Source: Mortierella alpina
Lineage: Eukaryota; Mortierellomycota; Mortierellomycetes; Mortierellales; Mortierellaceae
Direction of reading: 5' to 3'
Length of the DNA: 64,000 nt
Assembly (NCBI GenBank): GCA_029449245.1
Contig: JANATF010000003.1
Coordinates: forward strand, 1,054,001 to 1,118,000
The position numbers and the translations under genes were made by a program. Below, in pieces: positions 33,464-43,959 of this stretch (the stretch's first letter is position 1; each line of letters starts with the position of its first letter). Below the pieces are notes generated by a model. The model ran no database searches, was not told the DNA's origin, and saw only the letters and a program-made list of their open reading frames with translations.

Positions 33464-35570
33464 GGTGAGAGAGGCACGGCCAAAAGTTGTGTCCTTGTCC
33501 TGGTTGAGGGCTCGTCGTAAGGCTGTGCTGCTGTTGTTTGACTACTCTGTGTTCCCGTAACAAAAGACTTATGTCGTTGTGTTACTATGGATTTGCAATT
33601 GGGGGACAGGAAGGGAGTTAATAGAAAGAAAAAGAACAGGACGAGTAAAGAGGGAGAAAGAGAGACAAAGTTGATACACAGAGGATCCGAGCGCTAAAAT
33701 GATTTTGACTGACAACATCAACAGACACCAGATAGACAGAGAGAGAGATATGAGGATGATGAGAGCTCTGTTTTGGCGCGTAATGGTGCAAAGCAGGAGA
33801 CGCTGAGGCGACTGGAGGAAGGAAGGACCCAAAGACAAGAAAAAAAAAGGAGGCGGAGCGAGAGTCCCGAACCGTGCCTTTGCACTGCTGCTATGACAGT
33901 TCAAGCTGGGCAGCACGGGTGTTTTCAGATTAACACGTTCAAGGGTTCAGAGTGCTCCTTTAATGGATCTGGATGTCGACTCTCTTGCTGAATAAAAGAA
34001 AAAAAAGGAGGTTTTCTGTGTGCATTGTGGGCAAGTGGACGGATGGAAGGGTCCTTATGGAAGCAATTGGTGAATGTTCCTCCTGTGTCTCCGTGTGTGC
34101 CTCTGGCCACGACGTACATGCAAAGTGGAGGTGACGAGTATTGCCCAGCGGAAGGTGTCGTCAGTCGAAGAAAGAGAGATAGAGAAAGGGAACGGGAAAG
34201 GGAAGTGTGAGTGCGAAGCGTGAGAGAGAGAGAGAAAGGTGAGACGTGAGAGATGGAGGTGTGAGGATCGAAGCCAGGGATGAGAACAAAAAGAGAGCGC
34301 GCTTGCTGGAGGACTGAACGTGTCGTATTTGAAAGGGGCAAGGAAAACGAAAGAGCGGTCCCACCTCTCTGCTGGTGGCTCTTTCTCCTCAGGCACACTC
34401 GTTCGACTATTTTTACCCCCTCGCTTGCTCTCGCTCCCATGCAGGCTAGACCTTGCATGCATACAGGTGTAGACACCGAGTAGCTCCTCCTGTCCTTTAT
34501 CCTGGCTCCTCGTACCCCAGCCTGCGCTGCTGCTGACAATAGACGCTGGAAACATCGACAAGGGCGTGCATGCATATGCAATTAGCCGCGGCGGTCGCCA
34601 TTGGAAACATTAAAAGGTCAAGAATGCCGCCAAAATTATTAGGCCACTCTCCTCAGCAGTGCTCTCCAGTACTCTACAATTAGCCTACAGTGCTGTATGC
34701 TCAAGAATCAACGCGTGCATATACTACCACGGATCTGAACTCGAGAGAGAGAAAGAGAGAGCATCGTGACAGGAATAGGTCAGAGTGTGTGTAGACTATA
34801 TGCGTTACATGAAGACTACATACTCCGCAGTTGCAACCGAAGGGCAAAGACAAGACCGGCGCGTGCATGGAAGCCAAGAACGTATCCGTGATATGACCAT
34901 ATACGAGCAGAGGGCCGCATTTCTGTAGACTATGTACAGCACATGTATATACATGTAGTGAGCACTCCGAGCGAAATTGAGCGAGAGAGTGAGAGAGTGA
35001 GAGTGAGAGAGGTGAGAGAGCGAGAGAGAGTGAGAGACAACAGTCCACGGGTCCATAGGTTAGCAAACATCAACACGAGAACTTGCCTTGCAGCTGGTTG
35101 CACGATGACAAAGGGACAACGGGGCAAAGCGACAAAGCGACAAAGGCACACCAGCGACGAGGGTCCTTTTCTGCGAGTGTGTTCACATGCCAATCGCGAA
35201 TCCTCCGTTGCCTATCTGTGTCCAACTTCCTTTCCAGGCTGGATGGACCAAAACTCAAAATCTCCGGCCTCGCTCGTGCTTCGCTCGGGCGAATGATATG
35301 CACGCTCGAGTCGGTCCGCTTTATCTTGATGATGCATCTTGTTCTGTCTCTCTGTCCTTCTGTCCTTCTGTCCTTCGCTCCTTCTGTCCTTGCGTGTGGC
35401 ACTCCTTTTCTCCACTCTGCTTCTCCACGTTGCTCATTGCTTCATTTGCTCATTCGCCCATTCACTCTCACCTTTCCCGTCACGTCTTTACCTCTCCACC
35501 TCCCCACCTGTGGATACCCCTCACCACCTGTGGATACCCCACCCCTGCCAACAGCTCCCCTTGCTTACCC
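33464..35570. promoter_or_regulatory. Long divergent promoter region rich in GA/CT repeats
   Basis: 2.1 kb between the divergent Num1-like and Pex20-like genes, with no gene seen. It has GA/CT tracts (about 33730-33760, 34165-34260, 34740-34770, 34975-35040), a repeated CTGTCCTT/TCTGTCC tract (about 35340-35390) and a 17-bp direct repeat CACCTGTGGATACCCC (about 35508 and 35526). Open frames here are low-complexity artefacts. Confidence 0.6.
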
Positions 35571-37034
35571 ATGGCGGCCTGCTACTCCTCCTCAGCCAGC
35601 GCTCCGCTCCATGCTCTCGCCAACCAGCTTCTCGGAGAATCCAGTGCCTCCGCAAAGACTTCTCGCTTCCGCACCAGCAGCCACCCCTCACACCAGCAAC
35701 AGCAGCAACAGCATCAATCCGCTGGGTTATTTCCTCGCCAACACCATCCCAACTATCCTCCACGACAGGCCCTTCATCATGAAAAGCAGACCGATCCTTT
35801 TGACCAAGCATGGTCCGCCTCAGTTGGCACACCTTCCTCAGGAGAACACTGGTCTCCACAGTTTATGCAACCACGTCCGCTCTTCCAAAGACACCTTCCC
35901 GATCTTGACCTGATCTCCTCATGGGACCACGCTGTTCAAGACACAACTCTGTTCAAACCTCAACAACACCTCCCACTCGAGAACCAGCACAGGACAGCAC
36001 CATCAACCATCGGTGGCATGGCCATATCAGCAGGTCCGGAAGAGTTCTCAATGACAGAATATGAAGCCTTTCAATATCTGCCACCTCAACTCGCCACCGC
36101 TCAACCAGACTGCACCGGAAAAGACAGTGCATGGGCCCAGGAAATGACTCGTGGACAGCCAGAGGAAGACGAAGACGACGAGGACGAGTTCCGGGAAGAA
36201 TGGAGCAACGATTATTTCACTAAAGCCTACATCAATAACCATCAGCAGCAGTTCCGGAAAATCGAGGAGCAAGAGGATCTGAAGGAGGCCCGACTAGCAG
36301 AGGAACGAGAGCGACAAAGAGTCGTCTCGGGCGGTCCACCTCGGTCTGCTTGGATGATGGCAGGCTCCACAGCCTCTGTTCCCAATACCGCTACAGTACC
36401 CTCAACCATGGCAACGACCTCGGGACAGAACAGATTAAGAGTGCCAGGCCTTCATGAACCCTTTAGTGCAGACTTTCAGGAACAGATCAGCGTCGACGAG
36501 TTCTTGCAGTTTCGTCATGATGAGCGACCAAATGGTCCCTCTAGCATGCAGCCAATGCTGGAACCACAGCTCCAGCATCAACTCCAGCCCATCAAAGCCG
36601 AAGACCGCTTTCTGTCGCTAGTGAGCGACCTGCGTCTCGCCGAACAGATCTATTACCCTGGCGCTTCATCCGCAACGCTAACAGAGCAGGAGCCTACACC
36701 CCTCGAACAACGTTCCCATGTGGACACAATATCTTCGGCAGGAGGTGGGGTATGGGCAGAAGAATTCACACAGAACCACCGCCATCAGCAGAAGCAGCCA
36801 CAACAAAGACATCTGGGCGCTGAATGGAACTGGGAAAAGCTATTCGGAAGGGACCCTCGGAAGACGCTACAACTTGCAACAGAAGCCAGCAAGGCTTCCG
36901 CTGTCATGGCAGGAGGGCCCACATCCGAGATGACGGAGCATGAGCGCCTCAAAACTGTGGCCCTGGCTCGTCTCCAGGCATTGTTTGGCCATTTGTCCTT
37001 GACGTCGCCGCAGGAAGCACCCACTCTGCCATAG
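35571..37034 (+). CDS. Pex20-like peroxisomal import co-receptor
   Basis: A 487-residue protein that starts MAAC, with the near-N-terminal cysteine that Pex5/Pex20-type receptors use for recycling by ubiquitination. It has several W-x-x-x-F/Y-type motifs, which bind Pex14/Pex13: WSPQF, WSNDY followed by F, and WAEEF. There is no TPR domain, so it is not Pex5 itself. A C-terminal block (GAEWNWEKLFGRDPRK) is placed like the Pex7-binding region of Pex20. In fungi Pex20 acts with Pex7 to import PTS2 proteins. The frame is open further upstream, but the ATG at 35571 gives the conserved cysteine position and follows a C/T-rich leader. Assignment is from motif architecture. Confidence 0.68.
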   Translation: MAACYSSSASAPLHALANQLLGESSASAKTSRFRTSSHPSHQQQQQQHQSAGLFPRQHHPNYPPRQALHHEKQTDPFDQAWSASVGTPSSGEHWSPQFMQPRPLFQRHLPDLDLISSWDHAVQDTTLFKPQQHLPLENQHRTAPSTIGGMAISAGPEEFSMTEYEAFQYLPPQLATAQPDCTGKDSAWAQEMTRGQPEEDEDDEDEFREEWSNDYFTKAYINNHQQQFRKIEEQEDLKEARLAEERERQRVVSGGPPRSAWMMAGSTASVPNTATVPSTMATTSGQNRLRVPGLHEPFSADFQEQISVDEFLQFRHDERPNGPSSMQPMLEPQLQHQLQPIKAEDRFLSLVSDLRLAEQIYYPGASSATLTEQEPTPLEQRSHVDTISSAGGGVWAEEFTQNHRHQQKQPQQRHLGAEWNWEKLFGRDPRKTLQLATEASKASAVMAGGPTSEMTEHERLKTVALARLQALFGHLSLTSPQEAPTLP

Positions 37035-37221
37035 CATGCCCACTGTCATGCACTCTCTCTATCTCTATCTCTCTCCACTCTACTTACAAACAAAGGCTTA
37101 ATATGCCTTGTATATACCACCTCTGCTTGTACTCCATAAGCATGCTCGCCCGAGCAATAAAATTTGCCATTGTATTTTTCGATCTTCAGCAAAGGTCACC
37201 CCGCAAGAAATAATAGTTCTC

Positions 37222-38652
37222 TTAGTCCCGAAGAAGTGAATGGGCTCCATAAATATTAACAAAAGAGTACTCAACAGCATAAGAACCCTTCCAAGACCCC
37301 GACTCGACCCCACTCAAGTCAACCTCACTCTGGAACGGTCTCAGTCCCGCCTTCTCAAGTTCTTCGAACCACGTCCTGAACTCTGAGAGAGGCTGTTTCT
37401 GCAACAGCATATCCTGTTGTACCTGCGACTTCATCTCGTGCTCCTCTTCCCCTTGCCTCTCTTCCTCTTGCTCTTGCTCTTCCTTGCTCTCCTCACTTGA
37501 ATCGAGCAACGCGGTCCTGACCTGAAGTTGTCCGAACGGCAAGGGCATTGAAGGCGACGAATATGAAGGGAGCAGCGCCTCGGACCATTGATGTTCACCC
37601 CCAGCGAGGTCAATCGTTATAATATCGACCCATTGGTGGCCGAGCTCGTTCATCAGCGTCTGAAGTGTCTTCCATGATCTGTGGTCATCTTGATCATCTT
37701 TATGACCAAGAAGCGCCTTGTACAGATGTACTCGAGGGTTGTCATCCAAATCTATACGTGAGTCCTTATTGCAGTGAGAAAATTGGCGAATATCGCCTCA
37801 AATGACTTTTTTCGGGGGAGGAGATTCATCTTCCTACCATGTCTCAAGGTTTCGATAGGGTCACCAAATACAAAAACTTGACAACCAGTCTGTGCCACAA
37901 TCTCCTTTTCAAACAAGGCATCCGGCGAGACTCCGAAGCTGTAGACCACACACGGTTCTTTCAAAAGTCCCAACGCGCAGATCCATTTCTACGTCCCCAT
38001 GGCAGATAATGTGCAAGAGAAGAATATATGTCAGCTTGTTCAGTTAGCTCTTCCACGCCGTCATACTTCTTGTGCCCGTGATGCTTTTTTTTTTGTTTTT
38101 ACCCCGCCATGACCGTAGGGTCCCACACGTCGCACATCGTGAGGACATGAAAAACTCGCCGGGAAGAACTGCCACCAACCCAGCGGTGCATTTTCGTGAT
38201 CTGACTCTCTATAGCAAGAAAAGGCAACATTAAGCAGATCCGTATAATACGGCCTTAGTTCCTCCTCAGGCAACGCCAAAGGCTTCGCCCTCTCGCACGT
38301 ATCGTGCAATGTGAACAGAACGAGACATTATTCTCCCCCGCGTGGTGTACCCTAGTTTATCTAACAGCTCCTTGCGAAGTGGTAGTCCGATCTGGTAGAT
38401 CAGTTCGGCATAGTCCAGTCGATTAGTAGAGGTCCTAGTCTTCGGCTCTCTTTGCAAAAAGTTCTCTCCGTTCAGTATTTTGTTCCCAATCCGCTCAAAG
38501 TGCTTGGGGATCTGGCGGTATGTCGTGTCCAGATCCCTGTGATGAAATCCTAAAATACACAGCAGCGACACCGTCCCGATCACAACCAAGAATCTTGGTT
38601 TGAGCAGTCCACGAAGCGCCGTCAATAGCACGTTTGGTGTTGAAGGTGACAT
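37222..38652 (-). pseudogene. METTL24-like methyltransferase with a frameshift in exon 1
   Basis: Type II membrane protein: a transmembrane helix near residue 20-40 (LVVIGTVSLLCILGF) followed by a lumenal methyltransferase-like domain (Methyltransf_22/METTL24 type). Motifs: WICALGLLKEPCVVYSFGV, GCQVFVFGDPIE, WVDIITIDLAGGEHQW, LPFGQLQV. Exons: 38652 to about 38285, the same exon continuing in another frame to 38103, 37988-37838, 37751-37222. Between about 38322 and 38266 the frame must shift by one base to pass from HIARYVREGEAFG to LPEEELRPYYTDLL. No intron fits there. Splice sites and the rest are clean, so this is a recent break or an assembly error. The usual I-D-x-E-G-x-E motif reads IDLAGGE. 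Confidence 0.72.
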
Positions 38653-39117
38653 TTCTTCTAGTTGTTTGCTGAGAATCGAGTGTGTTGGCGCAGGAGAAGG
38701 AAACCGACTGCGGACAAAGAAATAACACAACGGAGGGAGTAAATGGGTTGCATTCTTGTGGCCCCTTTTTGCTGCGAATGAATGGTTCTCCGATCAACCA
38801 TGCCCCTATCCTACACTGCTTCACGCACTCGTGTTTGCTTGAGCAGCCGTGTCGCGATCGAAAGCAAGATAAAGACCAGCAGATCGCCCTCTGAGATGTT
38901 GAATGCGAGAGGGAACTCCACTGCAGCTGAGTTTGCATTTTGGTCGTGTTGTGTGCCACCGGCGGAAGAAAGCCTAAAGTACGACTGTGCCAAGGACCTC
39001 CACGACTCGCGCAAGACTGATGATTTCTGTCTTCTTTCTTCGTATCGACCAACCATCGCAATCATAGCCTTCTAGTATAGTGATGCACTGTGATACATGT
39101 ATTTGTTTGGTTCTTTC
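38653..39117. other. Spacer between the METTL24-like and Prp5 genes
   Basis: 465 bp with no gene recognised. It must hold the promoter of the methyltransferase-like gene and the 3' UTR of Prp5, both on the minus strand. Confidence 0.5.
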
Positions 39118-42100
39118 CTACAAAATTTGGAAGCGTCCAGCTCCACCCCGTCCAGGTCCGCCGCCACGGTTGGCGGCATCGACTGCGCGCAGGGTCTCCT
39201 CCTGCAGGATGCGCTTGATCTCATTGAAAGCACGGTCCACAACATATTGCGAATCGCCCTCAACAAACAGATACAACTTGCGTTCGCCTGGCGGTGGCTG
39301 CTTGCCCTCCTCCACAAACACGCCCCTCGTCGTGATGGCTGCTCCAGAGTGGTCCGAGATCTGGTTAATCATCATCTTTTGCGTCACCATCAGACGTGCC
39401 TTGGGTGGGTAGTCGTTAATTTCAATCTCCAGCGCAAACCCACTATCATGGTGACTTCCAGAGCCCGTCGCTCCGCCTGAGGCAGACGATCCAGCACCTT
39501 CTGTGGCTCCCGCAGCTCCTGGTCGCGACTTGTTGATGTTGTTGATCACTTCCATCGCACGCTGCTTGCCATCTCCTCCCAAGGATTGACTCAATGCGTT
39601 GGCTGCCTCCTTGGCCTTTCTCAGAGCCTCCGCGAGGGCATTTGGCGCAGCAGTACCAGTGCCGCTGCCAGAAATTGAGGTATTTCCCTCGGTCTTGGTA
39701 TCCGTAGATTCTTCACCCGCAGCAGCAGCAGCAGCCTTTCCAGCAGTAATACCAGCCTTAACTTGTTTGGCTTCAATAACCAGCTCACCCTTGCCCTCAC
39801 CTCCCTCATGATCTGAGCCCTCCTCGTCCTCTCCTCCTCCGTATGTCTTCTTCTGGATGGCCAGCACCTTTTCTCTCTCCTTCTCAAATTTGTCCAAGCC
39901 CTTGCCTCCAAAACCCGAGGCGGTATGCTTGGCATCTCCAGACTTGATCTTCTCATGGAAAGAGTCTACGAGCGCTTGCAGTTCTGGTGGTACTGGTGTC
40001 GAACTATTGGTGAGGGCTTTTGCAATATCGGGGGCGAACCGCTCTTGCTCAGGCGTGATGAAGGTGTAAGCAGTTCCCTTATTACCGGCACGACCTGTGC
40101 GGCCAACACGATGGACATAATCTTCCATGTGGTTGGGACACTCATAATTGATGACAATACCCAGCTTCTTGACATCCAGACCACGAGCTGCGACGGAGGT
40201 GGCAATCAGGACCTGACAAACACCTGCTTTAAAATCAGAAATGGCGCTGTCGCGGTCGACTTGGTCCTAACGTCAAACAACAAATTGGGAAAAGAATGGT
40301 AAGGAACACCGTCCATCTGGGGCCACAATTCTTAATCTTCTTCAAGTCTTACCTTGCCACCGTGAATCGACATACAGATGTAGCTGCGCCGAATCAAGTC
40401 CCTCAACAGATTATCGGCTGCCTCCTGACGACTAACGAAAATCAACACGCGGGCTTCGGAATCGTCGTTGAAGGCTTGGCCCAAAATTTCCAGCAGACGA
40501 TTAAATCTCGTGTCATCCTCGCGGACCTCAACAATCTGTGTCACATCCTCACAAACAACGGAGCGCGCGCCAACGGTAATTTCCAATGGACGCCTGAGCA
40601 ATTTGCGCGCGAGTGCCTCCATCTAACGAGTTCAAAGACGAAAAGAGCAATTAGATCCCTGTTCACATGTTGCACCAAGAAGCAGCAGAAAAGAATAACA
40701 AGGCCATACCTGCTTAGGGAATGTTGCCGAGAACAGAACCACCTGTCTTTGTGGCCGCACAGTGTTGACGATTTTCATGACCTATACCGAATGATTCGAC
40801 GATAAATTCAGGTCAGTAAGGGTGCAATAGCGCTGATCCATGTCCCCAACCAAGTGAAAAACGTACCTGTGGCTCGAATCCCATGTCAAACATACGGTCG
40901 GCTTCGTCAAGGACCAAGAATGTTGTTCTCCGAAGATTGGTAACTCTGCCCGAGTTAGCACACAACAGGTCGATCAATCTGCCGGGCGTACAGACCATAA
41001 TCTCTGCCCCGCGCTTCAGCTCCGCAATCTGGTCTTTGATGGGTGAGCCACCATAGGCGCAAACCGCCCGCAGATTCAAAACCTTCAAAAAGTTTTTACA
41101 CTCTTTGTGGATCTGAACCGCTAACTCTCGCGTGGGCGTCATGATAATCGCGATGGGCCCTTCCATGCTCTCCAGTGGCCTCTGATCCTTGATGTGGCGA
41201 AGCATAGGCAAAATAAAAGCAATCGTCTTTCCCGAGCCTGTCTTGGCGACCGCAATCACATCACGTCCACTCATAATGGCTGGAATCGCCTGGCACTGGA
41301 TCGAGGTAGGCGCAGTATAGTTCAGTTTGTCCTTGATCACCTGCATACATCCCGGAGGGAGTCCTGCCTGCGTCCATTTCCTGATCGGCTTTGGGCAGTC
41401 AGCGCCTCTGATCTTAATGCCATCAAGCTCCAATCGCAAACCGTGTACTTCTTCAGGTGTCATGTCCGCCATCTCTGGAGGCTCCAGATAAAAGTCCTTT
41501 GTAAAATATTCGTACTGCATTTTAGAGTGGTCCACAGTCGGGATGTCCTTCTTTTTGATCCTCTTCGCGGCCATGGCGAGAATATCTTCCTCCTCTGAAG
41601 ACTCAGCAAGGTCCTCCTCTTCATCGTCATCAGCTCCAACCGGTTTTGGTGCTGAGAGGTCCTCGACTTCGACCACTTCCCGAGTCTTGCTGACTTTGTT
41701 GTCACGTTTCTGCTCCTTCTTCTCCAACTGTTGAACTTCAGCCGTGACATCGACCATAAAAGCATCAAGAGGGTCGACTTCATCCTCTTCCATAGCTGCA
41801 TCAGTCTCGGCATCATCGCCGTCCTTCTTGTCCCTCATGACTGTATCGCCATTCGTGTCCTTTGGTGTTGCAGTCTCCTCATCGTCTTCATCATCGTCCC
41901 AACTCCAGGGCTTCGCGGGCGTTGCTGTTGCTGCGCCATCCGAGGCGGAGTGATTGGTGCTATCTTGTGCCTCGGTCGTCTTTTTTGATGGTGTCTCCGC
42001 CTGCTTGGCTTGCTCCTCAGCCTTTTTAGCGGCCTCTCGTTCAAGTCGCCACTGAAGGACATTCTCGCGCCGCTTACGAATCACGTCCGAGTCGCCGAAT

Positions 42101-43033
42101 GCTGCAGAAATGGCTCGAGGTGCTGTAGATGCTCCGGATGATCCTGAAGATATAGACAAGGAAATAGGCGCTTTGATCTAAAAGCGTAAAACAAACGAGG
42201 TTAGAAAATGGCGTATACGGTGTCTTTGATTGTGTTCACTAACGATCAGGACATACCTTAAGCCCTGAGGAAGCCATTGTTTTTACGGGTGTAAAAGAAA
42301 CAGGTTGCAGAGACATCATGCTTGTAGTTGCTGGTGTCGATACCACAGGTGCAAATGATGAGGTCGCTGAGGACAGCGGGGCCGTGACAGTTGTACTAGC
42401 TGGGTTCGGTGTGGCCATATGAGCGCCATTGGAAGACGTGGTGCTCCTTTCCCGTTCGTCGAGAGGTCTCGAAGAAGAGCGTGGTTTCTCTGACCGGTCG
42501 CGAGGTTCTCGGCTTATGTCATGTTCACGCCCACTTTCGCGGTCTCTGCCTCGCTCCCGATCACGCCGATCTCTGCTATCGTGGCGATCTCTCTCATGGC
42601 TCCGTCCGTGCTCTTTATTGCGTTCGTGAGATCGAGGCCGATCCCTCTTTGACCGCTCATAATCCTTGTCTCTTGCATGCCGATCTCTGTCTCGTTCCCG
42701 CTCGCGGTCGCGACTCCTATCTTTATGATGTCTTTCTCGATCGCCGCTACTCCTGTGCTCCCTGTCACGATGGTAGCGTTCACGGTCCCTGTCGGACGAG
42801 CGCGCAGAGTGGTCTCGTTCTCTCTCATCGACCTCCATTGCCATGGCGTCCGAGCGAAGAGTTCCATGTCCGCCAGAGAGCCGTGCTGCTGCTGCCACGG
42901 ACGAGGGCGATTGGATCGAGCTGAATGCACTGGGCGAGCCCTCTGTGGGCGAGGAGAGTCGGGTGCGCTTGGCAGAAGATGGCGATCGGTCCGATGGGCC
43001 GTCGCGTGCTCCTGGACTGCGCGGGCGAGCCAT
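39118..43033 (-). CDS. PRP5: Prp5/DDX46 DEAD-box RNA helicase (five exons)
   Basis: ATP-dependent helicase that remodels U2 snRNP and proofreads the branch site during prespliceosome assembly. Exons, 5' to 3': 43033-42257, 42177-40867, 40781-40710, 40622-40353, 40266-39118; all phases agree and give 1192 residues. The N-terminus is rich in RD/RE/RS dipeptides, as in DDX46. The DPLDAF motif ([11 protein letters not shown]), typical of Prp5, is present. Helicase motifs: GSGKT, PTRELA, TPGR, DEAD ([13 protein letters not shown]), SAT (LFSATFPKQ), IFVSR, and [10 protein letters not shown]. An Ala/Gly-rich C-terminal extension is followed by a KH-like tail ending RFQIL. Exon 3 is only 72 bp. Start at 43033 (MARPRSPG). 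Confidence 0.97.
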
Positions 43034-43959
43034 GGTGTGTTGTGGTATTGATGGTTGAAGGAAATGGAGGCAACATTGAACGCAGTGGCGAAGTTGCAAA
43101 GAGCCTATCATGCACAGCACACACAGCGCTACATTTACAATGACGCCAAGCGCCAGGAATGATCACCTGACTTAGAGATATAAACCGTTCGAGCGAACGA
43201 CCTTATCGCATGATATACACTTCATATGTGAATAGATTCAAGGCAAAGTACAGCTTTCTAGGCATTGCAAAGCTCCTTTTGTAGAAAAGGCACAAAAGGT
43301 CGAGACGGAGGGGCATTTAACGCGATCTTTGGATATGTCAATATGCCACCAGGCTGTATAGACTGCAAGTCGACACAAAGCCTAGATGCTACAAGAATCT
43401 CGCCCTTAGGACAAGGACTTGGAGAGTTGGGTCAGAAGACTGTTGTGATCGTCGTATATGTCTGTGCTACAGTGCAGGGGGAAGGAGCAAACGCCACAGC
43501 GCCGCTGTAAACATCAAAGCTTTGATCAGTAGAGTCATGCTATGTGCGTTTTCTCGCGTTCTTCATCTTTCGCAGCTCCGTTTTCTATCCCCCCTCTACC
43601 TCTATCCCATCCACTTGACTCTTCAACTGCCCCATCTGCTCTTTAGTTAGCTGCCGACCGTCTCTTATCTCGTGTGCTTTCATCTTTTGCCGCTCCACTG
43701 TCTGCCCATCCCTGCCTCTGTCCCGTCTGTCCCGCCCACGCTACTTTTCGAGTTCTGTCTTGTCTACTCTTTTCTCAGCCGCGAACCTTCTTACCAAGTC
43801 TTCTTCGCCTTTCCGCCCCCAGTTTCCTTTTATCCACCCTTCTTGCCTCGAACTTATCCTCAGCCTCGTAACCCTTCGCCTTTGCTATCTCTCTCAGACT
43901 TTTGCCCTTGCTCATTATCGCTATCCTCTTCTCGCTGCTCTTTTTCTCGTTCTTGAGCC
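43034..43959. promoter_or_regulatory. Region between Prp5 and the decayed XPG-Fanzor copy
   Basis: 926 bp between divergent genes. No gene or clear transposon terminus was seen. The 400 bp before 43960 are strongly C/T-rich, like the leaders of other genes here. Confidence 0.5.

Noticed and set aside
33925-35402. Several overlapping open frames between the Num1-like and Pex20-like genes
   Set aside because: All translate GA/CT microsatellite tracts; typical promoter low complexity.
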